From Clusia tigrina (taxonomy: Eukaryota; Arthropoda; Insecta; Diptera; Clusiidae), in contig OV050032.1 in the NCBI GenBank assembly GCA_920105625.2, positions 100,424,542 to 100,488,541 of the forward strand: a DNA stretch of 64,000 nt, read 5' to 3'. The notes below the pieces were generated by a model that was not told where the DNA came from, ran no database searches, and worked only from the letters and a program-made list of their open reading frames with translations. How positions within the stretch are numbered: the first letter of the stretch is position 1; every line of letters begins with the position of its first letter. A program made the position numbers and the translations under genes. Shown here one piece after another: positions 11,281 to 26,100 of the stretch.

Positions 11281-13650
11281 ATAAAACTTCAAATGGCCCT
11301 AACTTCTATACGGTACGTCATACACCTATCAAAGTTTGCAACATACAAATGCTTGTAACTTTTTACTGGAGCGTCATAAAACCTTGAAATTTTGTAACAA
11401 TGAAGTACCCGAGCCTCTTGTCAATTTAAGCTATCGCTCAAAGCTATGCTACCCTAGAGTCCCAAATCAAACACTGATAAAACTTCAAATGGCTCTAACT
11501 TCTATACGGTACGTCCTACACCTATCAAAGTTTGCAACATACAAATGCTTGTAACTTTTTACTGGAGCGTCATAAAACCTTGAAATTATGTAACAATAAA
11601 GTACTCGAGCCTCTTGTCAATTTAAGCTATCGCTCAAAGCTATGCTACCCCTGAGTCTCAAATCAAACACTGATAAAACTTCAAATGGCCCTAACTTCTT
11701 TACGGTACGTCCTACACCTATCAAAGTTTGCAACATACAAATGCTTGTAACTTTTTACTGGAGCGTCATAAAACCTTGAAATTTTGTAACAATAAAGTAC
11801 TCGAGCCTCTTGTCAATTTAAGCTATCGCTCAAAGCTATGCTACCCTTGAGTCCCAAATCAAACACTGATAAAACTTCAAACGCCCCTAACTTCTTTACG
11901 GTACGTCCTACACTTATCAAAGTTGGCAACATTCAAATGCTTGTAACTTTTTACTGGAGCGTCAAAAAACCTTGAAATTTTGTAACAATAAAGTACTCGA
12001 GCCTCTTGTCAATTTAAGTTATCGCTCAAAGCTATGCTACCCTTGAGTCCCAAATCAAACACTGATAAAACTTCAAATGGCCCTAGCTTCTTTACGGTAC
12101 GTCCTACACCTATCAAAGTTTGCAACATACAAATGCTTGTAACTTTTTACTGGAGCGTCATAAAACCTTGAAATTTTGTAACAATGAAGTATCGAGCCTC
12201 TTGTAAATTTAAGCTATCGCTCAAAGCTATGCTACCGTAGAGTCCCAAATCAAACACTGACAAAACTTCAAACGCCCCTAACTTCTTTATGGTACGTCCT
12301 ACACATATCAAAGTTTGCAACATTCAAATGCTTGTAACTTTTTACTGGAGCGTCTTAAAACCTTGAAATTTTGTAACAATGAAGTACTCGAGATTCTTGT
12401 CAATTTAAGTTATCGCTCAAAGCTATGCTACCCTTGAGTCCCAAATCAAACACTGATAAAACTTCAAACGCCCCTAACTTCTTTACGGTACGTCCTACAC
12501 CTATCAAAGTTTGCAACATACAAATGCTTGTAACTTTTTACTGGAGCGTCATAAAACCTTGAAATTTTGTAACAATGAAGTACCCGAGCCTCTTGTCAAT
12601 TTAAGCTATCGCTCAAAACTATGCTACCCTAGAGTCCCAAATCAAACACTGATAAAACTTCAAACGCCCCTAACTTGTTTACGGTACGTCCTACACCTAT
12701 CAAAGTTTGCAAGATACAAATGCTTGTAACTTTTTACTGGAGCGTCATAAAACCTTGAAATTTTGTAACAATGAAGTACCCGAGCCTCTTGTCAATTTAA
12801 GCTATCGCTCAAAGCTATGCTACCCTAGAGTCCCAAATCAAACACTGATAAAACTTCACATGGCTCTAACTTCCATACGGTACGTCCTACACCTATCACA
12901 GTTTGCAACTTACAAATTCTTGTAACTTTTTACTGGAGCGTCATAAAACCTTGAAATTTTGTAACAATAAAGTACTCGAGCCTCTTGTCAATTTAAGCTA
13001 TCGCTCAAAGCTATGCTACCCTTGAGTCCCAAATCAAACACTGATAAAACTTCAAATGGCTCTAACTTCTTTACGGTACATCCTACACCTATCAAAGTTT
13101 GCAACATACAAATGCTTGTAACTTTTTACTGGAGCGTCATAAAACCTTGAAATTTTGTAACAATAAAGTACTCGAGCCTCTTGTCAATTTAAGCTATCGC
13201 TCAAAGCTATGCTACCCTTGAGTCCCAAATCAAACACTGATAAAACTTCAAATGGCCCTAACTTATTTACGGTACGTCCTACACCTATCAAAGTTTGCAA
13301 CATTCAAATGCTTGTAACTTTTTACTGGAGCGTCATAAAACCTTGAAATTTTGTAACAATAAAGTACCCGAGCCTCTTGTCAATTTAAGCTATCGCTCAA
13401 AGCTATCCTACCCTTGAGTCCCAAATCAAACGCTGATAAAACTTCAAACGCCCCTAACTTCTATACGGTACGTCCTACACCTATCAAAGTTTGCAACATA
13501 CAAATGCTTGTAACTTTTTACTGGAGCGTCATAAAACCTTGAAATTTTGTAACAATAAAGTACCCGAGCCTCTTGTCAATTTAAGCTATCGATTACAGCT
13601 ATGCTACCCTTGAGTCCCAAATCAAACGCTGATAAAACTTCAAACGCCCC
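11280..13650. repeat. About 2.37-kb satellite segment duplicated at +5,878 bp, left copy
   Basis: Rare variants occur in the same order here and 5,878 bp to the right: GTCATACACC, GTCAAAAAACC, AATGAAGTATCGAG followed by TTGTAAATTT, TTTATGGTACG, GTCTTAAAACC, GCAAGATACAAATG and ATCGATTACAGC (13591 and 19469). Similarity breaks down on the left near 11.28 kb and on the right after about 13.65 kb, where the next monomers differ. The length is about 12 monomers. Edges are approximate because all the flanking sequence is also satellite. Confidence 0.75.
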
Positions 13651-13729
13651 TAACTTCTATACGGTACGTCCTACACCTATCAAAGTTTGCAACATACAAA
13701 TGCTGGTAACTTTTTACTGGAGCGTCATA
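13534..13729 (+). repeat. ATCGATTACAGC variant monomer (copy 1 of 5)
   Basis: ATCGCTCAAAGC is changed to ATCGATTACAGC. Five copies, with the G of GATTAC at 13591, 14570, 16334, 19469 and 21625. The spacings are 979, 1,764, 3,135 and 2,156 bp, near-multiples of 196. All are in domain A and all have ACGCTGATAAAAC nearby, so they descend from one variant. Confidence 0.85.
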
Positions 13730-16700
13730 AAACCTTGAAATTTTGTAACAATGAAGTACCCGAGCCTCTTGTCAATTTAAGCTATCGCTCAAAGCTATGC
13801 TACCCTAGAGTCCCAAATCAAACACTGATAAAACTTCACATGGCTCTAACTTCCATACGGTACGTCCTACACCTATCACAGTTTGCAACTTACAAATTCT
13901 TGTAACTTTTTACTGGAGCGTCATAAAACCTTGAAATTTTGTAACAATAAAGTACTCAAGCCTCTTGTCAATTTAAGCTATCGCTCAAAGCTATGCTACC
14001 CTTGAGTCCCAAATCAAACACTGATAAAACTTCAAATGGCTCTAACTTCTTTACGGTACATCCTACACATATAAAATTTGCAACATACAAATGCTTGCAA
14101 CTTTTTGCTGGAGCGTCATAAAACTTTGAAATTTTGTAACAATAAAGTACTCGAGCCTCTTGTCAATTTAAGCTATCGCTCAAAGCTATGCTACCCTTGA
14201 GTCCCAAATCAAACACTGATAAAACTTCAAATGGCCCTAACTTATTTACGGTACGTCCTACACCTATCAAAGTTTGCAACATTCAAATGCTTGTAACTTT
14301 TTACTGGAGCGTCATAAAACCTTGAAATTTTGTAACAATGAAGTACCCGAGCCTCTTGTCAATTTAAGCTATCGCTCAAAGCTATGCTACCCTTGAGTCC
14401 CAAATCAAACGCTGATAAAACTTCAAACGCCCCTAACTTCTATACGGTACGTCCTACACCTATCAAAGTTTGCAACATACAAATGCTTGTAACTTTTTAC
14501 TGTAGCGTCATAAAACCTTGAAATTTTGTAACAATAAAGTACCCGAGCCTCTTGTCAATTTAAGCTATCGATTACAGCTATGCTACCCTTGAGTCCCAAA
14601 TCAAACGCTGATAAAACTTCAAACGCCCCTAACTTCTATACGGTACGTCCTACACCTATCAAAGTTTGCAACATACAAATGCTGGTAACTTTTTACTGGA
14701 GCGTCATAAAACCTTGAAATTTTGTAACAATAAAGTACTCGAGCCTCTTATCAATTTAAACTATCGCTCAAAGCTATGCTACCCTTAAGTCCCAAATCAA
14801 ACACTGATAAAACTTCAAATGGCCCTAACTTCTATACGGTACGTCATACACCTATCAAAGTTTGCAACATACAAATGCTTGTAACTTTTTACTGGAGCGT
14901 CATAAAACCTTGAAATTTTGTAACAATGAAGTACCCGAGCCTCTTGTCAATTTAAGCTATCGCTCAAAGCTATGCTACCCTAGAGTCCCAAATCAAACAC
15001 TGATAAAACTTCAAATGGCTCTAACTTCTATACGGTACGTCCTACACCTATCAAAGTTTGCAACATACAAATGCTTGTAACTTTTTACTGGAGCGTCATA
15101 AAACCTTGAAATTATGTAACAATAAAGTACTCGAGCCTCTTGTCAATTTAAGCTATCGATCAAAGCTATGCTACCCCTGAGTCTCAAATCAAACACTGAT
15201 AAAACTTCAAATGGCCCTAACTTCTATACGGTACGTCATACACCTATCAAAGTTTGCAACATACAAATGCTTGTAACTTTTTACTGGAGCGTCATAAAAC
15301 CTTGAAATTTTGTAACAATGAAGTACCCGAGCCTCTTGTCAATTTAAGCTATCGCTCAAAGCTATGCTACCCTAGAGTCCCAAATCAAACACTGATAAAA
15401 CTTCAAATGGCTCTAACTTCTATACGGTACGTCCTACACCTATCAAAGTTTGCAACATACAAATGCTTGTAACTTTTTACTGGAGCGTCATAAAACCTTG
15501 AAATTATGTAACAATAAAGTACTCGAGCCTCTTGTCAATTTAAGCTATCGCTCAAAGCTATGCTACCCCTGAGTCTCAAATCAAACACTGATAAAACTTC
15601 AAATGGCCCTAACTTCTTTACGGTACGTCCTACACCTATCAAAGTTTGCAACATACAAATGCTTGTAACTTTTTACTGGAGCGTCATAAAACCTTGAAAT
15701 TTTGTAACAATAAAGTACTCGAGCCTCTTGTCAATTTAAGCTATCGCTCAAAGCTATGCTACCCTTGAGTCCCAAATCAAACACTGATAAAACTTCAAAT
15801 GGCTCTAACTTCTTTACGGTACATCCTACACCTATCAAAGTTTGCAACATACAAATGCTTGTAACTTTTTACTGGAGCGTCATAAAACCTTGAAATTTTG
15901 TAACAATAAAGTACTCGAGCCTCTTGTCAATTTAAGCTATCGCTCAAAGCTATGGTACCCTTGAGTCCAAAATCAAACAGTGATAAAACTTCAAATGGCC
16001 CTAACTTATTTACGGTACGTCCTACACCTATCAAAGTTTGCAACATTCAAATGCTTGTAACTTTTTACTGGAGCGTCATAAAACCTTGAAATTTTGTAAC
16101 AATAAAGTACCCGAGCCTCTTGTCAATTTAAGCTATCGCTCAAAGCTATGCTACACTTGAGTCCCAAATCAAACGCTGATAAAACTTCAAACGCCCCTAA
16201 CTTCTATACGGTACGTCCTACACCTATCAAAGTTTGCAACATACAAATGCTTGTAACTTTTTACTGGAGCGTCATAAAACCTTGAAATTTTGTAACAATA
16301 AAGTACCCGAGCCTCTTGTCAATTTAAGCTATCGATTACAGCTATGCTACCCTTGAGTCCCAAATCAAACGCTGATAAAACTTCAAACGCCCCTAACTTC
16401 TATACGGTACGTCCTACACCTATCAAAGTTTGCAACATACAAATGCTGGTAACTTTTTACTGGAGCGTCATAAAACCTTGAAATTTTGTAACAATGAAGT
16501 ACCCGAGCCTCTTGTCAATTTAAGCTATCGCTCAAAGCTATGCTACCCTAGAGTCCCAAATCAAACACTAATAAAACTTCACATGGCTCTAACTTCCATA
16601 CGGTACGTCCTACACCTATCACAGTTTGCAACTTACAAATTCTTGTAACTTTTTACTGGAGCGTCATAAAACCTTGAAATTTTGTAACAATAAAGTACTC

Positions 16701-17160
16701 AAGCCTCTTGTCAACTTAAGCTATCGCTCAAAGCTATGCTACCCTTGAGTCCCAAATCAAACACTGATAAAACTTCAAATGGCTCTAACTTCTTTACGGT
16801 ACATCCTACACCTATCAAAGTTTGCAACATACAAATGCTTGTAACTTTTTACTGGAGCGTCATAAAACCTTGAAATTTTGTAACAATGAAGTACCCGAGC
16901 CTCTTGTCAATTTAAGCTATCGCTCAAAGCTATGCTACCCTAGAGTCCCAAATCAAACACTGATAAAACTTCAAATGGCTCTAACTTCTATACGGTACGT
17001 CCTACACCTATCAAAGTTTGCAACATACAAATGCTTGTAACTTTTTACTGGAGCGTCATAAAACCTTGAAATTATGTAACAATAAAGTACACGAGCCTCT
17101 TGTCAATTTAAGCTATCGATCAAAGCTATGCTACCCCTGAGTCTCAAATCAAACACTGAT
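13650..17160. repeat. Domain A satellite between the two 2.37-kb copies
   Basis: Contains further copies of the same marker monomers in other arrangements. ATCGATTACAGC is at 14570 and 16334 (9 monomers apart). The CTTATCAATTT monomer near 14,747 matches one at 11,221 (18 monomers less 2 bp). Paired AATGAAGTACCCGAG monomers begin around 14,9xx and 15,3xx, spaced 392 bp. A one-base deletion gives ATATAAAATTTGC near 14,070. Confidence 0.65.
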
Positions 17161-19530
17161 AAAACTTCAAATGGCCCTAACTTCTATACGGTACGTCATA
17201 CACCTATCAAAGTTTGCAACATACAAATGCTTGTAACTTTTTACTGGAGCGTCATAAAACCTTGAAATTTTGTAACAATGAAGTACCCGAGCCTCTTGTC
17301 AATTTAAGCTATCGCTCAAAGCTATGCTACCCTAGAGTCCCAAATCAAACACTGATAAAACTTCAAATGGCTCTAACTTCTATACGGTACGTCCTACACC
17401 TATCAAAGTTTGCAACATACAAATGCTTGTAACTTTTTACTGGAGCGTCATAAAACCTTGAAATTATGTAACAATAAAGTACTCGAGCCTCTTGTCAATT
17501 TAAGCTATCGCTCAAAGCTATGCTACCCCTGAGTCTCAAATCAAACACTGATAAAACTTCAAATGGCCCTAACTTCTTTACGGTACGTCCTACACCTATC
17601 AAAGTTTGCAACATACAAATGCTTGTAACTTTTTACTGGAGCGTCATAAAACCTTGAAATTTTGTAACAATAAGGTACTCGAGCCTCTTGTCAATTTAAG
17701 CTATCGCTCAAAGCTATGCTACCCTTGTGTCCCAAATCAAACACTGATAAAACTTCAAACGCCCCTAACTTCTTTACGGTACGTCCTACACTTATCAAAG
17801 TTGGCAACATTCAAATGCTTGTAACTTTTTACTGGAGCGTCAAAAAACCTTGAAATTTTGTAACAATAAAGTACTCGAGCCTCTTGTCAATTTAAGTTAT
17901 CGCTCAAAGCTATGCTACCCTTGAGTCCCAAATCAAACACTGATAAAACTTCAAATGGCCCTAGCTTCTTTACGGTACGTCCTACACCTATCAAAGTTTG
18001 CAACATACAAATGCTTGTAACTTTTTACTGGAGCGTCATAAAACCTTGAAATTTTGTAACAATGAAGTATCGAGCCTCTTGTAAATTTAAGCTATCGCTC
18101 AAAGCTATGCTACCCTAGAGTCCCAAATCAAACACTGACAAAACTTCAAACGCCCCTAACTTCTTTATGGTACGTCCTACACATATCAAAGTTTGCAACA
18201 TTCAAATGCTTGTAACTTTTTACTGGAGCGTCTTAAAACCTTGAAATTTTGTAACAATGAAGTACTCGAGCCTCTTGTCAATTTAAGTTATCGCTCAAAG
18301 CTATGCTACCCTTGAGTCCCAAATCAAACACTGATAAAACTTCAAACGCCCCTAACTTCTTTACGGTACGTCCTACATATATCAAAGTTTGCAACATACA
18401 AATGCTTGTAACTTTTTACTGGAGCGTCATAAAACCTTGAAATTTTGTAACAATGAAGTACCCGAGCCTCTTGTCAATTTAAGCTATCGCTCAAAACTAT
18501 GCTACCCTAGAGTCCCAAATCAAACACTGATAAAACTTCAAACGCCCCTAACTTGTTTACGGTACGTCCTACACCTATCAAAGTTTGCAAGATACAAATG
18601 CTTGTAACTTTTTACTGGAGCGTCATAAAACCTTGAAATTTTGTAACAATGAAGTACCCGAGCCTCTTGTCAATTTAAGCTATCGCTCAAAGCTATGCTA
18701 CCCTAGAGTCCCAAATCAAACACTGATAAAACTTCAAATGGCTCTAACTTCCATACGGTACGTCCTACACCTATCACAGTTGGCGACATACAAATTCTTG
18801 TAACTTTTTACTGGAGCGTCATAAAACCTTGAAATTTTGTAACAATAAAGTACTCAAGCCTCTTGTCAATTTAAGCTATCGCTCAAAGCTATGCTACCCT
18901 TGAGTCCCAAATCAAACACTGATAAAACTTCAAATGGCTCTAACTTCTTTACGGTACATCCTACACCTATCAAAGTTTGCAACATACAAATGCTTGTAAC
19001 TTTTTACTGGAGCGTCATAAAACCTTGAAATTTTGTAACAATAAAGTACTCGAGCCTCTTGTCAATTTAAGCTATCGCTCAAAGCTATGCTACCCTTGAG
19101 TCCCAAATCAAACACTGATAAAACTTCAAATGGCCCTAACTTATTTACGGTACGTCCTACACCTATCAAAGTTTGCAACATTCAAATGCTTGTAACTTTT
19201 TACTGGAGCGTCATAAAACCTTGAAATTTTGTAACAATAAAGTACCCGAGCCTCTTGTCAATTTAAGCTATCGCTCAAAGCTATGCTACCCTTGAGTCCC
19301 AAATCAAACGCTGATAAAAATTCAAACGCCCCTAACTTCTATACGGTATGTCCTACACCTATCAAAGTTTGCAACATACAAATGCTTGTAACTTTTTACT
19401 GGAGCGTCATAAAACCTTGAAATTTTGTAACAATAAAGTACCCGAGCCTCTTGTCAATTTAAGCTATCGATTACAGCTATGCTACCCTTGAGTCCCAAAT
19501 CAAACGCTGATAAAACTTCAAACGCCCCTA
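17160..19530. repeat. About 2.37-kb satellite segment, right copy
   Basis: Partner of the segment at about 11.28-13.65 kb, offset 5,878 bp (30 monomers less 2 bp). The copies are not identical. For example, the left copy has GAGATTCTTG near 12,390 where this one has GAGCCTCTTG near 18,270, and the ends of the last shared monomers diverge. Most rare variants agree, which points to one duplication event rather than independent mutation. Confidence 0.75.
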
Positions 19531-19979
19531 ACTTCTATACGGTACGTCCTACACCTATCAAAGTTTGCAACATACAAATGCTTGTAACTTTTTACTGGAG
19601 CGTCATAAAACCTTGAAATTTTGTAACAATAAAGTACTCGAGCCTCTTGTCAATTTAAGCCATCGCTCAAAGCTATGCTACCCTAGTTTCCCAAATCAAA
19701 CACTGATAAAACTTCAAGTGGCCCTAACTTCTATACGGTACGTCCTACATCTATCAAAATTTGCAACATACAAATGCTTGTAACTTTTTACTGGAGCGTC
19801 ATAAAACCTTGAAATTTTGTAACAATAAAGTGCCCGAGCCTCTTGTCAATTTAAGCTATCGCTCAACGCTATGCTACCCTTCAGTCCCAATTCAAACACT
19901 GATAAAACTTCAAACGCCCCTAACTTCTTTACGGTACGTCCTACACCTATCAAAGTTGGCAACATTTAAATGCTTGTAA

Positions 19980-22440
19980 CTTTTTACTGGAGCGTCATAT
20001 AATCTGGAAATTTTGTAACAATGAAATACTCGAGCCTCTTGTCAATTTAAGCCATCGCTCAAAGCTATGCTACCCTTGAGTCCCAAATCAAACACTGATA
20101 AAACTTCAAATGGCCCTAACTTCTTTGCGGTACGTCCTACACCTATCAAAGTTTGCAACATTCAAATGCTTGTAACTTTTTACTGGAGCGTCATAAAACC
20201 TTGAAATTTTGTGACAATAAAGTACCCGAGCCTCTTGTCAATTTAAGTTATCGCTCAAAGCTATGCTACCCTTGAGTCCCAAATCAAACATTGATAAAAC
20301 TTCAAATGGCCCTAACTTCTTTACAGTACGTCCTACACCTATCAAAGTTGGCAACATTAAAATGCTTGTAACTTTTTACTGGAGCGTCATAAAACCTTGA
20401 AATTTTGTAACAATAAAGTACTCGAGCCTCTTGTCAATTTAAGCCATCGCTCAAAGCTATGCTACCCTAGAGTCCCAAATCAAACACTGATAAAACTTCA
20501 AACGCCCCTAACTTCTTTACGGTACGTCCTACACCTATCAAAGTTTGCAACATACAAATGCTTGTAACTTTTTACTGGAGCGTCATAAAACCTTGAAGTT
20601 TTGTAACAATAAAGTACTCGAGCCTCTTGTCAATTTAAGTTATATCTCAAAGCTATGCTACCCTTGAGTCCCAAATCAAACACTGATAAAACTTCAAACG
20701 CCCCTAACTTGTTTACGGTACGTCCTACACCTATCAAAGTTTGCAAGATACAAATGCTTGTAACTTTTTACTGGAGCGTCATAAAACCTTGAAATTTTGT
20801 AACAATGAAGTACCCGAGCCTCTTGTCAATTTAAGCTATCGCTCAAAGCTATGCTACCCTAGAGTCCCAAATCAAACACTGATAAAACTTCAAATGGCTC
20901 TAACTTCCATACGGTACGTCCTACACCTATCACAGTTTGAAACATTCAAATTCTTGTAACTTTTTACTGGAGCGTCATAAAACCTTGAAATTTTGTAACA
21001 ATAAAGTACTCAAGCCTCTTGTCAATTTAAGCTATCGCTCAAAGCTATGCTACCCTTGAGTCCCAAATCAAACACTGATAAAACTTCAAATGGCTCTAAC
21101 TTCTTTACGGTACATCCTACACCTATCAAAGTTTGCAACATACAAATGCTTGTAACTTTTTACTGGAGCGTCATAAAACCTTGAAATTTTGTAACAATAA
21201 AGTACTCGAGCCTCTTGTCAATTTAAGCTATCGCTCAAAGCTATGCTACCCTTGAGTCCCAAATCAAACACTGATAAAACTTCAAATGGCCCTAACTTAT
21301 TTACGGTACGTCCTACACCTATCAAAGTTTGCAACATTCAAATGCTTGTAACTTTTTACTGGAGCGTCATAAAACCTTGAAATTTTGTAACAATGAAGTA
21401 CCCGAGCCTCTTGTCAATTTAAGCTATCGCTCAAAGCTATGCTACCCTTGAGTCCCAAATCAAACGCTGATAAAACTTCAAACGCCCCTAACTTCTATAC
21501 GGTACGTCCTACACCTATCAAAGTTTGCAACATACAAATGCTTGTAACTTTTTACTGGAGCGTCATAAAACCTTGAAATTTTGTAACAATAAAGTACCCG
21601 AGCCTCTTGTCAATTTAAGCTATCGATTACAGCTATGCTACCCTTGAGTCCCAAATCAAACGCTGATAAAACTTCAAACGCCCCTAACTTCTATACGGTA
21701 CGTCCTACACCTATCAAAGTTGGCAACATTCAAATGCTTGTAACTTTTTACTGGAGCGTCATAAAATCTGGAAATTTTGTAACAATGAAATACTCGAGCC
21801 TCTTGTCAATTTAAGCCATCGCTCAAAGCTATGCTACCCTTGAGTCCCAAATCAAACACTGATAAAACTTCAAATGGCCCTAACTTCTTTGCGGTACGTC
21901 CTACACCTATCAAAGTTTGCAACATTCAAATGCTTGTAACTTTTTACTGGAGCGTCATAAAACCTTGAAATTTTGTGACAATAAAGTACCCGAGCCTCTT
22001 GTCAATTTAAGTTATCGCTCAAAGCTATGCTACCCTTGAGTCCCAAATCAAACACTGATAAAACTTCAAATGGCCCTAACTTCTTTACAGTACGTCCTAC
22101 ACCTATCAAAGTTGGCAACATTAAAATGCTTGTAACTTTTTACTGGAGCGTCATAAAACCTTGAAATTTTGTAACAATAAAGTACTCGAGCCTCTTGTCA
22201 ATTTAAGCCATCGCTCAAAGCTATGCTACCCTAGAGTCCCAAATCAAACACTGATAAAACTTCAAACGCCCCTAACTTCTTTACGGTACGTCCTACACCT
22301 ATCAAAGTTTGCAACATACAAATGCTTGTAACTTTTTACTGGAGCGTCATAAAACCTTGAAGTTTTGTAACAATAAAGTACTCGAGCCTCTTGTCAATTT
22401 AAGTTATATCTCAAAGCTATGCTACCCTTGAGTCCCAAAT
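19980..22440. repeat. 9-monomer repeat pair (AATCTGG and GTGACAAT markers)
   Basis: A monomer with AATCTGGAAATTTTG and AATGAAATACTCGAG at 20001 recurs at 21765, exactly 1,764 bp later (9 x 196). It is followed in both places by TTTGCGGTACG, GTGACAATAAAG, TTTACAGTACG with CATTAAAATGC, and GTTATATCTC. The second copy differs by a few bases. The ATCGATTACAGC monomer at 21625 lies just before the second copy and is 11 monomers from the one at 19469. Confidence 0.75.
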
Positions 22441-23139
22441 CAAACACTGATAAAACTTCAAATGGCCCTAACTTCTTTACGGTACGTCCTACACCTATCA
22501 AAGTTTGCAGCATACAAATGCTTGTAACTTTTTACTGGAGCGTCATAAAACCTTGAAATTTTGTAACAATGAAGTACCCGAGCCTCTTTTCAATTTAAGC
22601 TATCGCTCAAAGCTATGCTACCCTTGAGTCCCAAATCAAACACTGATAAAACTTCAAATGGCCCTAACTTCTTTACGGTACGTCCTACACCTATCAAAGT
22701 TTGCAAAATTCAAATGCTTGTAACTTTTTACTGGAGCGTCATAAAACCTTGAAATTTTGTAACAATAAAGTACTCGATCCTCTTGTCAATTTAAGCTATC
22801 GCTCAAGGCTATGCTACCCTTGACTCCCAAATCAAACACTGATAAAACTTCAAATGGCCCTAACTTCTATACGGTACGTCCTACACCTATCAAAGTTTGC
22901 AAAATACAAATGCTTGTAACTTTTTACTGGAGCATCATAAAACCTTGAAATTTTGTAACAATAAAGTACTCGAGCCTCTTGTCAATTTAAGTTATCGCTC
23001 AAAGCTATGTTACCCTTGAGTCCCAAATCAAACACTGATAAAACTTCAAATGGCCCTAACTTCTATACGGTACGTCCCACACCTATCAAAGTTTGCAACA
23101 TACAAATGCTTGTAACTTTTTACTGGAGCGTCATAAAAC

Positions 23140-26100
23140 CTTTAAATTTTGTGACAATAAAGTACCCGAGCCTCTTGTCAATTTAAGTTATCGCTCAAAG
23201 CTATGCTACCCTTGAGTCCCAAATCAAACACTGATAAAACTTCAAATGGCCCTAACTTCTTTACAGTACGTCCTACACCTATCAAAGTTGGCAACATTAA
23301 AATGCTTGTAACTTTTTACTGGGGCGTCATAAAACCTTGAAATTTTGTAACAATAAAGTACTCGAGCCTCTTGTCAATTTAAGCCATCGCTCAAAGCTAT
23401 GCTACCCTAGAGTCCCAAATCAAACACTGATAAAACTTCAAACGCCCCTAACTTCTTTACGGTACGTCCTACACCTATCAAAGTTTGCAACATACAAATG
23501 CTTGTAACTTTTTACTGGAGCGTCATAAAACCTTGAAATTTTGTAACAATAAAGTACTCGAGCCTCTTGTCAATTTAAGTTATATCTCAAAGCTATGCTA
23601 CCCTTGAGTCCCAAATCAAACACTGATAAAACTTCAAATGGCCCTAACTTCTTTACGGTACGTCCTACACCTATCAAAGTTTGCAGCATACAAATGCTTG
23701 TAACTTTTTACTGGAGCGTCATAAAACCTTGAAATTTTGTAACAATGAAGTACCCGAGCCTCTTTTCAATTTAAGCTATCGCTCAAAGCTATGCTACCCT
23801 TGAGTCCCAAATCAAACACTGATAAAACTTCAAATGGCCCTAACTTCTTTACGGTACGTCCTACACCTATCAAAGTTTGCAAAATTCAAATGCTTGTAAC
23901 TTTTTACTGGAGCGTCATAAAACCTTGAAATTTTGTAACAATAAAGTACTCGATCCTCTTGTCAATTTAAGCTATCGCTCAAGGCTATGCTACCCTTGAC
24001 TCCCAAATCAAACACTGATAAAACTTCAAATGGCCCTAACTTCTATACGGTACGTCCTACACCTATCAAAGTTTGCAACATACAAATGCTTGTAACTTTT
24101 TACTGGAGCGTCATAAAATCTTGAAATTATGTAACAATAAAGTACTCGAGCCTCTTGTCAATTTAAGTTATCGCTCAAAGCTATGTTACCCTTGAGTCCC
24201 AAATCAAACACTGATAAAACTTCAAATGGCCCTAACTTCTATACGGTACGTCCCACACCTATCAAAGTTTGCAACATACAAATGCTTGTAACTTTTTACT
24301 GGAGCGTCATAAAACCTTGAAATTTTGTAACAATAAAGTACTCGAGCCTCTTGTCAATTTAAGCTATCGCTCAAAGCTATGCTACCCTTGAGCCCCAATT
24401 CAAACACTGATAAAACTTCAAATGGCCCTAACTTCTATACGGTACGTCCTACACCTATAAAAGTTTGCAACATACAAATGCTTGTAACTTTTTACTGGAG
24501 CGTCATAAAACCTTGAAATTTTGTAACAATAAAGTACTCGAGCCTCTTGTCAATTTAAGCTATCGCTCAAAGCTTTGCTACCCTTGAGTCCCAAATCAAA
24601 CACTGATAAAATTTCAAATGTCCCTAACTTCTATAAGGTACGTCCCACACATATCAAAGTTTGCAACATACAAATGCTTGTAACTTTTTATAGGAGCGTC
24701 ATAAAACCTTGAAATTTTGTAACAATAAAGTAATCGAGCCTCTTGTCAATTTAAGCTATCACTCAAACCTATGCTACCCTTGAATCCCAAATCAAACACT
24801 GATAAAACTTCAAATGGCCCTAACTTCTATACGGTACGTCCTACACCTATCAAAGTTTTCAACATACAAATACGCAGTAACTTTTTACTGGAGCGTCATG
24901 AAACCTTGAAATTTTGTAACAATAAAGTACTCGAGCCTCTTGTCAATTTAAGCTATCGCTCAAAGCTATGCTTCCTGAGTCCCAAATCAAACACTGATAA
25001 AACTTCAAATGGCGCTAACTTCTATACGGTACGTCCGACACCTATCAAAGTTTGCAACATACCAATGCTTGTAACTTTTTACTGGAGCGTCATAAGACCT
25101 TGAACTTTTGTAACAATAAAGTACTCGAGCCTCTTGTCAATTTAAGCTATCACTCAAAGCTATGCTACCCTTGAGTGCCAAATCAAACTCTGATAAAACT
25201 TCAAATGGTCCTAACTCCTATACGGTACGTCCTACATATATCAAAGTTTGCAACATACAAATGCTTGGAACTTTTTACTGGAGCGTCATAAAACCTTGAA
25301 ATTTTGTAACAATAAAGTACTCGAGCCTCTTGTCAATTTAAGCTATTGCTCAAAGCTATGCTACCCTTGAGTCCCAAATCTAAAACTGATAAAACTTCAA
25401 ATGACCCTAACTTCTTTACGGTACGTCCTACACCTATCAAAGTTTGCAGCATACAAATGCTTGTAACTTTTTACTGGAGCGTCATAAAACCTTGAAATTT
25501 TGTAACAATGAAGTACCCGAGCCTCTTGTCAATTTAAGCTATCGCTCAAAGCTATGCTACCCTTGAGTCCCAAATCAAACACTGATAAAACTTCAAATGG
25601 CCCTAACTTCTTTACGGTACGTCATACACCTATCAAAGTTTGCCAAATTCAAATGCATGTAACTTTTTACTGGAGCGTCATAAAACCTTGAAATTTTGTG
25701 ACAATAAAGTACCCGAGCCTCTTGTCAATTTAAGTTATCGCTCAAAGCTATGCTACCCTTGAGTCCCAAATCAAACACTGATAAAACTTCAAATGGCCCT
25801 AACTTCTTTACAGTACGTCCTACACCTATCAAAGTTGGCAACATTAAAATGCTTGTAACTTTTTACTGGGGCGTCATAAAACCTTGAAATTTTGTAACAA
25901 TAAAGTACTCGAGCCTCTTGTCAATTTAAGCCATCGCTCAAAGCTATGCTACCCTAGAGTCCCAAATCAAACACTGATAAAACTTCAAACGCCCCTAACT
26001 TCTTTACGGTACGTCCTACACCTATCAAAGTTTGAAACATACAAATGCTTGTAACTTTTTACTGGAGCGTCATAAAACCTTGAAATTTTGTAACAATAAA

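Noticed and set aside
24771..25103. 110-codon open frame, also at 27122-27454
   Set aside because: Produced by a +1 and a -2 indel in adjacent monomers. The two copies are identical because the whole 2,351-bp block is duplicated, not because of protein constraint.
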